Shown: in pieces, positions 44,998-56,649 of the stretch
Layout: each line of letters opens with the position of its first letter
Numbering within the stretch: position 1 is the stretch's first letter
From: Ryuthela nishihirai
Taxonomy: Eukaryota; Arthropoda; Arachnida; Araneae; Heptathelidae
Direction: 5' to 3'
Length of the DNA: 64,000 bases
Assembly: GCA_038380435.1 (NCBI GenBank)
Contig: JAWZYU010000011.1
Span: forward strand, 77,869,501 to 77,933,500
Made by a program: the position numbers and the translations under genes
Notes under the pieces: model-generated
The model's input: the letters and a program-made list of their open reading frames with translations, nothing else
Told to the model about the DNA's origin: nothing
Database searches by the model: none

Positions 44998-45610
44998 CTG
45001 TTATGATGGGTAAATACAGTGACCTGGCCAAGTTCAGTTGTGGGCAGATAGTCTGTGCAAAGAAGATGGGGTGCTCCATATTCATTAATGTATAATGTCT
45101 GGAATTTCTGCAAGCGATCATTGCATGTATGTACCAAAACTACATCAAAACCAGAAAGCCTGCAGCTGCCATAAAAATGTGGCCATAACTGGGCCATTGA
45201 TGTTCAAGGTGAACATCATCTCTCCCATATTGTAACGTTAGAACAGAGGGCCACAGTGCAGATGATAAATCACCATTCAATGAAAGGTCAGCTACGAAGG
45301 TTTGTGCAAAGACCATTATACATATAATGGCACGACTGGTCTATGGCAGCCCGATACCCACATTGAGTACCCTTGTTAACAGCATGTCACTGGGCTATGA
45401 AACTTCAGCCGGTGAAGGAACATTGCCAATGGACCGTGGAAGAGTGGAAACAGATGGCTTCGTCCGATGAATCCAATTGCATGTATGGCATAGACCTCAC
45501 AAGGCATGTCAGGGTGTTACAGGCCAGTGGAGGCGATGTAATGTTCTGCGGCATCTTTATGTGAACCACCTTGGGGCCTCTTGAATATATTAAGACTGTA
45601 GTTTAAATGA
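44998..45610 (+). pseudogene. Tc1-like transposase relic (Tc1-A family)
   Basis: Starts MMGKYSDLAKFSCGQIVCAKK, the Tc1 helix-turn-helix start. The spacer follows with many stops, then LTACHWAMKLQPVKEHCQWTVEEW (45373 on), QMASSDESN with the first catalytic Asp, GGDVMFCGIFM and TTLGPLEYI, as in the family pattern VMLWA-x-FCW-x-x-LGP. The catalytic C-terminal part after about 45600 is missing. Old and inactive. Confidence 0.75.
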
Positions 45611-46869
45611 GGCCCTTACAAGTTCCACGTTTTTTTTTTTCTAAAAATGTAACCTGACTTTTAAGCCTTATTATGAAATTGCTAAAGTGAAAGAGCTCAC
45701 ATTACATACTAGGAGAAGGAGCATTTAATTCTGAACAAAAAGGCGAAAATTTAAAGGGAAAAATGTAGATAAGCATAAAAAAACATTGCAAGCTCATTTG
45801 TAGTGATTTTTGAAGATGGATTAATCAGGTTCTGGCACTTAAAATCACTGCTTTAAGTGCCAGAATTTAAGTTCTGTAATAAGTGTATTTGATCTCTCAA
45901 GGACTATTTTGAGGAAAACAATAAACATATTGCCTTATGCATCTTTTTTTTTATTATTTCATTCTACTTTCTTGTTTCAGTGTGTATATATCAAATATTC
46001 TAAACCAATTCAAGGCAGTTGTAACTGGTTAGCTAAAATCTGATAGTGTAGTGTTTTTCATTTCACTTTACATGGTGGGACATACAAAGTGGAACAGTGC
46101 TGTATCACAGTTTTTCAAAAATCAAAAATTGCTTTTTAATACTTCAAGGGTTAATAAAGTGGTATATGTTTATCAATATGTAAATTTATATATTATTTAT
46201 ACAAATATTGTATAATAGCCATAATTCCATGGTGGGTGGACCTGTGACATCATTGGTGGCAAAAGTTGTCACTTTCCTGTGGTTCTGTACAGTGCGTTCA
46301 ATTAAATTTTAGCTCTGTTGGATTAATGGATTGGGTTCCTAGCTGCGATGGTTGGGAGTGATCTCTCTGAAAGTGTCTGAAATTTCTAGGGTTGCTGCCA
46401 TTGCCTACCTTGAGAATGGAGTAGTACTTTGTGAGTAGTATGTTAACTCTGAGAAGTTGTGAATATACTTATTAATGGGAATAGTTATCCATAGATATAC
46501 ATTTTGTGCCAAACATTTTTCGTGGTATAAAACTAATTTGTAAGTAATAATTGTGGTATAAAATCAAACTAGTATAAAATTAAATTGTCTCAGAATGGAA
46601 AAATATTTATTCATTAAAAATATAAATCCTTGAGTTTTTCCCAGAACATATTTTGCTCACCTCAACACTGGGCAATAAATGTTCATAAAAGTCATACCTC
46701 TGAGATAAAAGTAGTCATTTCTTAAAGATTTCAAGGTGCTGAACATGAATATAATAATGAAAATGCAAAATTGGCTACGATTTCAGAGAAATCCACAATA
46801 ATTTCTTATATAATAGAGTGATACGTACATACAACATGTATTGGTGAAACTTAGCTTCTACTTTTGACA
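45611..46869. other. Intron 2 DNA; small hairpin
   Basis: A perfect 14-nt inverted repeat TTCTGGCACTTAAA (45830-45843 against 45852-45865). Otherwise no feature recognised. Confidence 0.5.
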
Positions 46870-48502
46870 TCACTTTGCCTGTCGCTTGTACAACTGTTCA
46901 GAATCATCTCTGGCGAGTGTCCAACAGTAGTTAGCCAACATTGAAGTGGACCAGTTTCCCTGTTATTGTTTCTCCATCGTTGCAATGTCCTGGTGAAAAC
47001 ATTCACTGTGCTCGTCAATAACCATGCCGCAGTTGTTGGGGAAGAAATCTAAGTGGGAATGGAGAAAGTGGATTTTTAAGTACATATTGCAGCCAAGTTT
47101 GTGATACAGAGACATGTCCTTAGCCAGTTTCTTGTAGTTGTCTGCCCTGACATTCCCAAGGAATTTAGTTGACATCAGATGAAATGTATTCCAAGCCTTT
47201 TTCTCATCACCCTGAAGCAGGTTGTTGAACATCTGGTCTCTGAACAGCTTGCAGATCTGAGTACCCACAAAAATTCCCTCTTTAATTTTTGCTTCACTGA
47301 GTTGAGGGAATTTGTTAGCCAAGTATTTGAAAGCTGATGCAGTCCGATCTTTGGCTTTTACGAAGTTTTTCATCACACCGAATTTGATGTGTAGGGACAG
47401 TAGCAGGATTTTGTGCATTTCTGCCAGTGCTGGGTGTTTCACATTTTTCTCTCTGGCCTTCAGAAATTTCCTCTGAGGCCAGTTTCTCTTCATGTAGTGC
47501 AAAGTCTTTGCTTGGCTGTCCAATTCACATAAGAAACAGCAGTACTTTGTATATCCCAGCTGCATCGACAGAGCCACTACCTTCAAGTCACAACAGAAAT
47601 ACCAGCCATACTTGCTGTGTTGAAGACAGTTCAACAGCTGTTTTAGGTTGTCATAGGTTTCTTTCATGTAGACAGCATGTCCGACTGGAATGGATGGAAG
47701 TCGATTTCCATTATGCAGCAACACCACCTTGAGACTCAATTTCGTGGAGTTTATGAATAGTCGCCATTTATGAGAGTCATATTTGATTCTGAGGGCATTC
47801 ATCAGGCCATCTACATCGGAGCAAAACACAAGGTCATCTTCCTCTCTGAAGCAAGGTGCAAACTGCTCATGACAAGTTCGAAATGAAGTCACTCAGACAT
47901 TTTTCTTGAGAAGATTCCACTGTTTAAGTCTTGATCCAAGTAACTCTGCTTTGGCCTTGGACAGCTCCAGATCGCAAACAAGATCGTTCATTTCTTCTTC
48001 AATGAGAATGTGTGGTGCAGATGATACACTGTGGCAGATGTATGGATCATCATTAGACATTGAAGGCTACAGAGAACCCGATGTTGGTTTGCCTCCATCC
48101 TCATCGTCTGAATCGATGGAAAATTCTTTTGTAGGTTTGGAAATGGGAAGGCCTTCGCTGTGCGGAACTGGTCGGAGAGCAGATTGTATATTTGGGTATG
48201 CTATTGTCCACTTCTTTTTCCTTGTGATGCCTCCAGAAACAGGTGGAACCATGCAGAAGTAGCAGTCATATGTGTGATTGCTTGGCTCTATCCAAACCAT
48301 AGGAACAGCAAATGGCATCGCCACATTTTCGCCTTTCAGCCACTTTGGAAGATTTCTTGCACACATACTGCAGTATCTGTGTGGGACCCAGGTTTTGTCC
48401 TGGTCCCCGATCTTGCATCCAAAATAAAACTCATACGCTGCTTTCACTATTGTAGTGATAGCCCTTTTCTGGCTTGCAAACTTCACTTCCCTGCAAATGT
48501 AA
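46870..48502 (-). pseudogene. Transposase-like protein of an arthropod multicopy family, three in-frame stops
   Basis: One unbroken minus-strand frame from a splice-like acceptor (…TTTGCAG, exon from about 48496) to TGA at 46870-46872, interrupted only by TAG (48067-48069), TGA (47893-47895) and TAA (46963-46965). The three gaps read through in the same frame, and the segment after the TAA (NWSTSMLANYCWTLARD) is the expected family C-terminus. Visible family blocks: MKRNWPQRKF, LSLHIKFGVMKNFVKA, KEGIFVGTQI, LKIHFLHSHLDFFPNNCG and DEHSECFHQDIATMEK. The N-terminal part has a CSMCA-type Cys pair and a CYFC pair that may bind zinc. I know this family as uncharacterised, repetitive proteins in arthropod genomes. 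Mobile-element origin is probable; its superfamily is not certain. Confidence 0.75.
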
Positions 48503-49151
48503 TAAAATGTATCTGCACTATTAACACAGTTACGAGGGATCGCTACTGTTGGATTAAAACTGCAAGGATCACTTATGACTCAGGGGTAAATGGGAGTCAC
48601 TCAAAAGACTTTCTCACCCTATGAGACATTGCTTACAACAAACGATTTCATCATCTTTAGTCCATGATCGTAAAGCCACCATATCATGACTCAACTACAT
48701 TGTATCAGACAATAATGCAATACCTCTGGGGGTTGTGTGTATGGCAGGCCGATGCAATATGTTGCAATCTGGAGTTTAAAATAGAGCATTGCGAAATGGT
48801 TACCTATGTACTCAATGCAGACTGAGTCATTTATTCATGACCATTTCTGTCTCTCCTAAACAAGAGCTAATCAACGAATTTTATTGTCATTTTCGTGTTC
48901 AGCACCTCGAAATTAGTAAAGATTGTCTGTTTTCATTTCAAAGCATTTTTGTGTGTTACCCAGTGTAATTTGTCAATTTAGTTTAGGATGAACCACCTAA
49001 AACTAGAATATAAAATAAGGGGCTATAAACTGGAAAACGATTTCTTTGTATGCAGAAATATTAACTTGGTTTATCAAAAATTCATTAAGGTGGTTTATAC
49101 AGCAATTCAGGATTATAGTTATAATCTTGATAGTCTTAGAGATAAAAGTAA
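48503..49151. other. Intron 2 DNA without recognised feature
   Basis: May include upstream exon or leader of the transposase-like pseudogene, but none can be shown. Confidence 0.4.
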
Positions 49152-49264
49152 TAAAAAAAAAATACCCCCTCAAGCAGCTGGTTGCCACAGAGGTCTCACA
49201 GGAGCCTGTCAGTTTATATGCCATAGTAGAAGGTCTGAGAGGATGGCAATCCCTCAGCAGAAAA
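49152..49264 (-). repeat. SINE1, 5'-truncated, with target-site duplication
   Basis: Tail and core only, flanked by AGATAAAAGTAA (about 49140) and AGATAAAAAGTAA (about 49266). One-base difference between the two. Confidence 0.85.
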
Positions 49265-49327
49265 AGATAAAAAGTAAAGCTACAGGTATTAATGAAAAGT
49301 GCATAACACATGAAATTATGACCAGTA

Positions 49328-49528
49328 TCCCGTGGCCGAGTGGTTAGCGCGCTTGGCTACTGATCTAAGGGACCTGGGTTCGAGCCCGGGTAAGGCATGG
49401 ATGTACGTGTTGTTTTTCTGCTGAGGTCCTGCCATCCTCTCAGACCTTCTACTATGGCATATAAACTGACAGGCTCCTGTCAGACCTCTGTGGCAAGCAG
49501 CTGCTTGAGGGGGTATTTATTTTTTTAT
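49328..49528 (+). repeat. SINE1, full length
   Basis: A box GGCCGAGTGGTTAGCGCGC, B box GGTTCGAGCCCGG, core and GGGGGTATTTATTT tail. It faces the truncated copy 60 bp to its left, forming an inverted pair. Confidence 0.92.
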
Positions 49529-49844
49529 TATTATTAATAAAAAAGAAAAGCTGTATAAAAAAAGTATCCTTTAGTCACTGCATATATGAATAAATATAAA
49601 GATTTCAATAAAAAACCTTAAAACAACTGTAAAAAATGCAAATAATTTTTATTATAGGAATTATATTGCTATTTTATTTGATTTTATTTAATTGTTACAA
49701 TGATTGATGAAGGCAATGTAAACTAGTAAATGACATACCAGGTACATCAACAGCTCATAATATATTTCCTAATAATAAAAGACAAATTTTGTAGTGAATG
49801 AAATTAATGAATGTTAACAAAAATACAAGTTTATCTCATTATAA
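49529..49844. other. AT-rich DNA without recognised feature
   Basis: Nothing recognised. Confidence 0.5.
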
Positions 49845-50015
49845 CATCCAGAAGAAGCTATGGGCTACAGAGGTCCAAACAGTATGCAACTTAGTTCTCC
49901 AAGCATATCTGTCCTGAGCTACATCTGCCATGCTGCATCTGGACATTACACACCAGTTCTAACAAGGTGCTATTTGACATGGTCTCCCCCTTTTCCTGAG
50001 GCCATTAGGCACATA

Positions 50016-50275
50016 GGCTATTGAAATAATGATCTCGTCCGTCCCCACCTGCAACTGAGACACTGGAATCACCCTACACAACATGTGGAAAGAAGCTCTT
50101 TGTCTAAACGGACCCAACGTCAGTACATAGCATCACTTCACTGAAGACGGAGCGCTGTCTTTGCTCCGAAAAGCTTCTGAGAGTTATCTCCTAAGAACTT
50201 TCAACATCCAAATAGTTTGAAGGATAAACTCTAAAATTTTATTGCTCAATGACAGAGAATTTTAAATTATTTTAA
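50016..50275. mobile_element. Arm of the foldback element, inserted in RTE copy 5
   Basis: Matches 39535-39777 in order (TATTGAAATAATGA, GTCCCCACCTGCAAC, AACTTTCAACATCCAAATAG, AATTTTATTGCTCAA). About 150 bp of RTE is missing at the insertion site. Only one arm is present. Confidence 0.85.
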
Positions 50276-52078
50276 ATTTAACCACTTAATGCCCAAGATA
50301 CTGTGTAAGCATCTAGAATCAAAAGCATCACATTTCTTGCCATCTTATTTACAAAGTGTCCAAGTTTCACTACCATAAGTAACCCTAGAAAGAACCAAAC
50401 TATTATACAATGTAATTTTAATCATTAGGTGTATATGCCTATTTCTCCACATTCTCCACAGATGCTTAAAAGTCCCGACAGCAATCCCTGTTCATCTGTT
50501 AATCTCATGCTGCACATCACAAGTGTCTGTTACATAGCTTGCAAGATAATTAAACTGTGATACTTGTTCAAGAGTGCAGCCATTCAAAGCAACTAAAGCA
50601 CTATCTGCCTGACCAATTTTCAACTCTTAGTTTTCTCCCTGTTTATAACTAAACCTACTCTATCACCAATCTCATTAACAGCTCAAATGAAAGAGTATAT
50701 CTCATCAACATCATTTGCCAAAAGGCCTAAATCATCAGCATAGTCTAAATCAGAAATTTTAGATCTCAAGAACATTTAATGACAAAATCTTTCCTTTGCA
50801 GTGAATTTCGCATAACATAATCAATAACCAAAGAGATAAGGAGACAAAATGCATCCTTGTTGAACACCAGAAGCCAATGCTAAACCAATTGCTACAAGCC
50901 TTACCAACTCACACATGACTCAGTGTTATTATAGAGAGCTTTCATTATGTTAACTATGTAACTTGTCTGGTATGCCATATGTTCTCGTAATCAACCACAA
51001 ATTATGACGATCAACAGAGTCAAAAGCCTTTTTGAAATCAACAAAGCTAGCAACCAAAGGTTTCTGAAACTCTAAACATTTCTCAAGAATCTGCCTGTGA
51101 AAATATCTGATCCACACATCCCCTACCACTTCTGAATCCACATTGCTCATCACACAATTAATAGTCAACCAGATTCTTAATTCTATTATGCACAATCATG
51201 GAAAGAACTTTCCCTGGAACAGAGAGTAGGCTGATACCCCTATAGTTATCACAAGAACTGTGATCACCTTTTTTGAAAATAGGGATAATAATAGCTCTGG
51301 TAAAATCCTTAGGAACCATGCCTTTATCTAAAAGATATTCATAATTTCAGTCATCCTAGTGGTAACAGAAACATTCCCAGCTCTAAGCATTTCCGTAGTA
51401 ATTTCATCTACCCCTGGGGATTTATGTAGTTTAAGTTTAGAAAGACCAAAATAACTTCAGACTGTGTTATAGGGCCAACATTAAAGTCAGTAATGCATCT
51501 ATCATCATTGCAAATAATGGAAGTAAAACTAACCACATTATTTAGAACATCACTGAAATACTCAGCCTACCTAGCCACGACAATCCCCACCTTCTATAAC
51601 CTTACCTTGTTTATTATTATATATCTGTCCATTTTCTACCACACAAAACATTAACTAACTGGTACAGCTCTTTCCTGTTGCATTGTCTAACTGCTTCCTC
51701 AGCTTTATCATTCAAGCCATCAAATCAACAATTCTTAGCAGCAGCTAACTGATCCTTTACACATTTATTAAGCTTTCTGTAATGCTTTCTATTAGGATAG
51801 TAGGGTATTGATTAAGGACATTTCTGCAGTTCTTTCTTTCTCAAATAAGCTCAAGTGCCTATCACTCAAATAATTCTGCCTCCTCTGCTGCTTTTTTTCC
51901 CCTAAAAGAGTACTGTTAGTTTCCAAAAAGCCTGTTTAAAATGGTCCCATTCTTTCAACTTCAGTAGTAAGCAAACCATGACTGTCATAGTGAGTAAGTA
52001 ACTGTCATGGTAAGCTTTAGCTATAACTGGGTTTTCAGAGTTTCAGAATTAAAGGTAAATATTTTAACCTTAGCGCAA

Positions 52079-52280
52079 TGCTGTCCCATGGCCGAGTGGT
52101 TAGCACGCTTGGCTGCTGATCTAAGGGACTTGGGTTCGAACCCCGGATTAGGTATGGATGTTGGTGTTGTTTTTCTGCTGAGGTCCTGCCATCCTCTCAG
52201 ATCTCCTACTATGGCATATAAACTGACAGGCTCCTGTCAGACCTCTGTGGCAAGCAGCTGCTTGAGGGGGTATTTATTTT
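52079..52280 (+). repeat. SINE1, full length, inside RTE copy 5
   Basis: Complete copy with A and B boxes and GGGGGTATTTATTTT end. Target-site duplication TTAGCRCAA at 52070-52078 and 52281-52289. Confidence 0.93.
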
Positions 52281-53262
52281 TTAGCACAACAATTCTTAAG
52301 TTTAAGTTGCAAGACCCTTTTAACAAGGTAATGGTCAGATCTAATTTCAGCTCTTCTATATGACCTGGTATTCCTAATGGAACTAGCCCATTTGCTCTTA
52401 ATCAATATATAATTAATCATATTCTTATGCAGCTTATCTGGTGAAACCCATGTGTACTTATGTATGTCATGGTGTTTGTAATAAGTGTTAGTTATTCTCA
52501 AACCATTAAGTTTGCTTACCTGTAGGAGATGTTGTCCATTGCAGCTACCTTTACCAAAAGGACCTATCACCCCGTCCCAAAGGTCAGAGTCAGTACTAAC
52601 TTTGGCATTGAAGTCATCTAGAAGAAGGGCAATATCTCTTTCCTTGACAGAATTCAAAATATTTTGAAGTTGTCCATAAAACCTATCCTTTTCATCATCA
52701 TCCGCATCTTCAATGGGGGCACAGCAACAAATAACATTCAAGTTTTTAATATTGTCTGAAATTTAGCTGTGAGAAACCTTTCATTAATGCAGTCATATCC
52801 TAGAAGAGCATCACTAGCTGAGAAGTAAACCTATACCTTGGAGGATTCTTATCTTCCTGGGGAGAAGAGAAATTTAAGATTATTTTTTAAAGAATCTGCC
52901 CTTTATCTGTCGTGCATCTGGTCTTTTGCAAGCTGAGAATATCTAAATTATAATGATAGAATTCTTGTGTGAGGACATCAAGAGAATAATCTCTGTACAT
53001 AGTCTTCACATTCCAACTACCTATGGAGATAAAATGGTTAGTGGGATGTTTAAAGAAACTATGCTTATTGAGAGAGGGAATGCCAGCTATATCAAATAAC
53101 CCCTAATTGTAAGGCATGGGGCAAAAGACCTGTTTCCCCACCACTAAAGGCTGAAGCCATTGACACTGGAAGATACCTCCATTTGATGATGCCTGTAGGA
53201 GCTAGATTTCAGGTGCCTTTAATGGCCTCTGGTCAGAGTTATCCACCAGGTGATATGTGTGA

Positions 53263-54213
53263 GAATTGGTATGTCTTGCAGCGATTGGTTTAGCATTGCT
53301 AGTGGTGTTAGACAAGGGTACATTTTGTCTCCTTTTCTCCTTTGTTTGATTATTGATTATGTTATGTGAAATTCTTTGAAAGGGAAAGATTTTGGCCTTA
53401 AGTGGTCTAGAGATCTGAAAATTTCTGATTTATATTATGCTGATGATTTAGCCCTTTTGGCAAATGATGTTGATGAGACAAACTCTTTCATTCGAGCTTT
53501 TTATGATACTGGTAGTAGAGTAGGTTTGGCTATAAACAGAGAGAAAACTAAAGTAATGAAAATTGGTCAGGCAAGCTGTGATTCAGTTAATCTGAATGGT
53601 TGCAGTCGTGAGCAGGTGCCACAGTTTAATTATCTTGGGAGCTATGTAACAGATACTGGTGATGTGCAGCATGAGATTAACAGACGAATAGAGATTGCTG
53701 CCGTTACTTTCAGAATCTATGGAGGGTGTGAAGAAATAGGCGTGTACACCTAAAGACTAAAATTACACTGTATAATAGTTTTGTTCTTTCTAGGGTTACT
53801 TATGTAGTAAAACTTGGACACTTTGTAAATAAGAATGTAGGAAATGTGATGCTTTTGATTCTAGATGCTTACGCAGTATCTTAGACATTAGGTGGTTCTA
53901 CTTTGTAAATAATGATTAGGTTAGGCAAATGAGTTCAGAACCTGCTTTGAACAGCATATTGTGCAGAGAGACTGTTGTTTCGACCATGTTGCTCATATGC
54001 AAAATTATAGTTTAGCGAATAGGGTTATGAACAGTGTATCTAAAGGCCTTAGAAGAAGGGAGAGACCTAGGATGCAATGGGCAGACAATGTCAAACAGGA
54101 CCTTGCTTGAATTGGCATAGAGTGGCCAAATGCAGCAGTTAATAGACAAGTCTGAAGAGGAAAATTGGACAGTTTGGTTGGACCTCTGTAGCCCATGGCT
54201 GTATGAGGATATG
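53263..54213 (+). mobile_element. 5'-truncated RTE inserted head-on into RTE copy 5
   Basis: Plus-strand RTE from within the RT domain (SGVRQGYILSPFL) to the 3' end (GCCCATGGCTGTATGAGGAT). The 5' leader of copy 5 continues on both sides. Target-site duplication TATGTGTGA at 53254-53262 and 54214-54222. The open part 53376-53753 has ISDLYYADDLALLAND; downstream is broken. Confidence 0.88.
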
Positions 54214-54654
54214 TATGTGTGAATATATGAATCTATTCACTTAGAGCTGTCAACCCACAAATAAGCAGAAAACACAACAAAAGATTTTTCTCTCCACAGA
54301 AGCCCACCACTGCAGCAAACTCAGGATCCATAATCAAGCTCAGAGCTTTATTCCAGCCCAGTTAGTATATATGATCAGTACCAGGACTCTGTATGGTTAA
54401 CCACTCTTCAGCAGGTTAGTAGAAAAAAGAGAAGTAGCCATAGTTGTCCAGATCAGTAGGCTACACTGATCTAGTTGCCCTCCCATTCTGTTCCCTTCTG
54501 AGTATCTGTTTTGAAAGGTACTAATGGTGTGCACCACGAGAAGATGATGTCAGACTGTAGGTGCTAGGCCTGGCCTGTTCTCTGCATCATCATGGGATTG
54601 GTGCAATGCTCTCCTTCCAGTGACTACCTAGCTGCCATTTACAGATCTGCAATC

Positions 54655-56455
54655 AGTATCAAATGATATTTTATCTGAACAACAACCAGTCTTCTGTGTA
54701 TTTTATGAATACAAATGCAGAAGAGGTATTGAAAATAATTTCAAATTTAGATACAAATAAAGCTGTAGGATATGATAACTTAAATGCAAAAATATTAAAA
54801 ATAATATCTAGGCACAAATTAGATTTACTGGTTTGCATTATTAATTTCTCAATGGAAACAGGAACTTTTGTTGAAGACAAATGATTATAATAATTATCAA
54901 CTTTTGCAGTTTTACCAATTTTCTCTAATATGATTGAAAAAAAAATAGTTAAAAAAAGTTAGTTATTTAGATAGTATTGATTTTTTTTGCAAAGAACTGA
55001 TTTAGCTTCCATAAAAATTGTAGCATGCCTCATGCACTAATAAAATTTAATAAATTAATTTATAAGGGCATTAAATAAAAAATAAATATCCCCTCAAGCA
55101 GCTGCTTGCCACAGAGGTCTGACAGGAGCCTGTCAGTTTATATGCCATAGTAGAAGATCTGAGAGGATGGCAGGACCTCAGCAGAAAAACGACACATACA
55201 GCCATGCCTTACCCGGGGCTTGAACCCAGGTCCCTTAGATCAGTTATAATAGTAAAAAGATCATTTTTTTTTACATCAGAAAAACATTTGATTCTATTAA
55301 TCATAAAATACTTTTAAATAAGTTAAAATTTTATGGGTTTTGTGACATTGTCTTTGATTGGTTTAAAAGTTTTATTGAGAATAGAAAACAAATTGTGACT
55401 TAATAATTTTAAAGGTAAAACATTATTAACTTTAAGAAAAGTTCCACAGGGTTCTATATTGGGTCCTTTACTTTTTCTTATATACTGTTTAAATCAATGA
55501 TTTCTGTGAAATAAAAATTGCTGGACAAATTATAACTTTCACTTATGATACATCCATGGTCTTCGAAGCAAAAAATAATGAAGTATTAAATAGAAAAAAT
55601 TAATAAAAATTTAATAATTATTAAAAAAATGATTGATTAATAATAAACTAGGATTAAATATAAAAAAAACTAAATACAGTACTTTACATTAACTTTATTA
55701 CACACATTTGGAAATGCTATTAAATTCCATGAAATCAATTGTTTGAATACAGAATGCTTTAATTGTGATACTATCGACATGACTGATACAGTAGCTATAA
55801 TTTTTTAGGATTAATAATGGAATCTAATTTAAAATTGAAAAAACATATTCACTCACTCTCTTTGAAACTAAACAGGATATTATATAAAATTTATTACTTA
55901 AAGCAATATGTTAATTATAATTTCCTATGGAATATTTATTTTGCATGCATGCAGTCTATCTTGATTTATGGAATTTGTTGTTGGGATGGTGAAAATAAAT
56001 CAAACTTATTATCATTATTTTGCAGGGAGCAACATGTTATATAACAAATACAACATATTGCCACTAAGGAAATTACATGTTTCAGCCATCTTTTTACATT
56101 AAAATCAAGACTTTATTCCGATTGGAAATTTTAATTTTAACTCCAGAATTTTGTGTTTACAATTTTATGTAAGAAAATTGAAAAAGAAAATTTTCCATAA
56201 AATTTTTTATTTTATTGTGCTTAAATTTTTTTAATTCACTGGAGTAATACAATAAGAAATCAAAAATGTTTAACAACTTTTAAGAAATGTTTGCATGCAT
56301 ATTTATCAAAGTTAGACTACATTGAATGTATGTTTACTGTGATTAAGTAATTTTTTATATTATTTTTATAAAATCTAATATTGGGTAAAATTGCATACTC
56401 ACATCACAAATCTTTTTATATATTTATTTATTTATTTATTTATTTTTTTGTTTAT
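54655..56455 (+). pseudogene. CR1/Jockey-like LINE, reverse transcriptase remnant
   Basis: An RT in decayed frames: LDTNKAVGYDNLNAKILK (54720-54780, the usual K-S-x-G-x-D-x-I block), then after a nested SINE1 VPQGSILGPLLFLIY (about 55445-55490), and SNLKLKKHIHSLSLKLNRIL…ILIYGICCWDG (55817-56044), the region after the catalytic palm. No YADD remains readable. The 3' end is a (TATT)n run at about 56416-56450. The 5' part, with the endonuclease, is missing. Confidence 0.72.
55083..55243 (-). repeat. SINE1, nearly full length, inside the CR1-like LINE
   Basis: Tail at about 55083, B box near 55215 (GGGCTTGAACCC on the plus strand). The outer A-box end is lost. Confidence 0.88.
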
Positions 56456-56638
56456 TTTCTCATTTTTCTTTAATAAAATATTTTTTTATAACCTGGAAGA
56501 ACTTGAAAGCTCCTTGGTTGTTCGTGCATAACTTATTGATGGTTTTGCTTAGTTTTGAGCTTTTATTGTTTTGATGATCTTTGTACAGTGTTGTTTTGAT
56601 AATATCTTTGACAAAGTGTTATATATTATGTGTTTATT
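56456..56638. other. Intron 2 DNA, target region of RTE copy 4
   Basis: No feature besides the left target-site copy GTACTCATATG at 56639-56649. Confidence 0.5.
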
Positions 56639-56649
56639 GTACTCATATG

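Larger units (their letters stand above)
49860..53160 (-). pseudogene. RTE ORF: endonuclease + reverse transcriptase (copy 5)
   Basis: Heavily broken. The best open part, 52274-52741 (155 codons), is the endonuclease middle: MNVICCCAPIEDA, LDDFNAKVSTDSD, MINYILIKSKWASS and RSDHYLV (His kept). RT fragments around 50950-51195 show ILEKCLEFQKPLVASFVDFKKAFDSV in short pieces, and the LDYADDLGLLAND stretch is readable near 50720-50760. Numerous stops and shifts. Confidence 0.8.
49845..54647 (-). mobile_element. RTE-type LINE, copy 5, old, with three nested insertions
   Basis: Near full-length minus-strand copy from 54647 (family 5' end) to a degraded 3' end near 49845. Interrupted by a foldback-arm fragment (50016-50275), a SINE1 (52079-52280) and a truncated plus-strand RTE (53263-54213). 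The most diverged RTE copy here. Confidence 0.82.

Noticed and set aside
46963..48069. In-frame TGA and TAG as selenocysteine or programmed read-through
   Set aside because: All three stop types occur, no SECIS-like structure was noticed, and the residues replaced are not conserved Cys. Simple loss of function is more likely.
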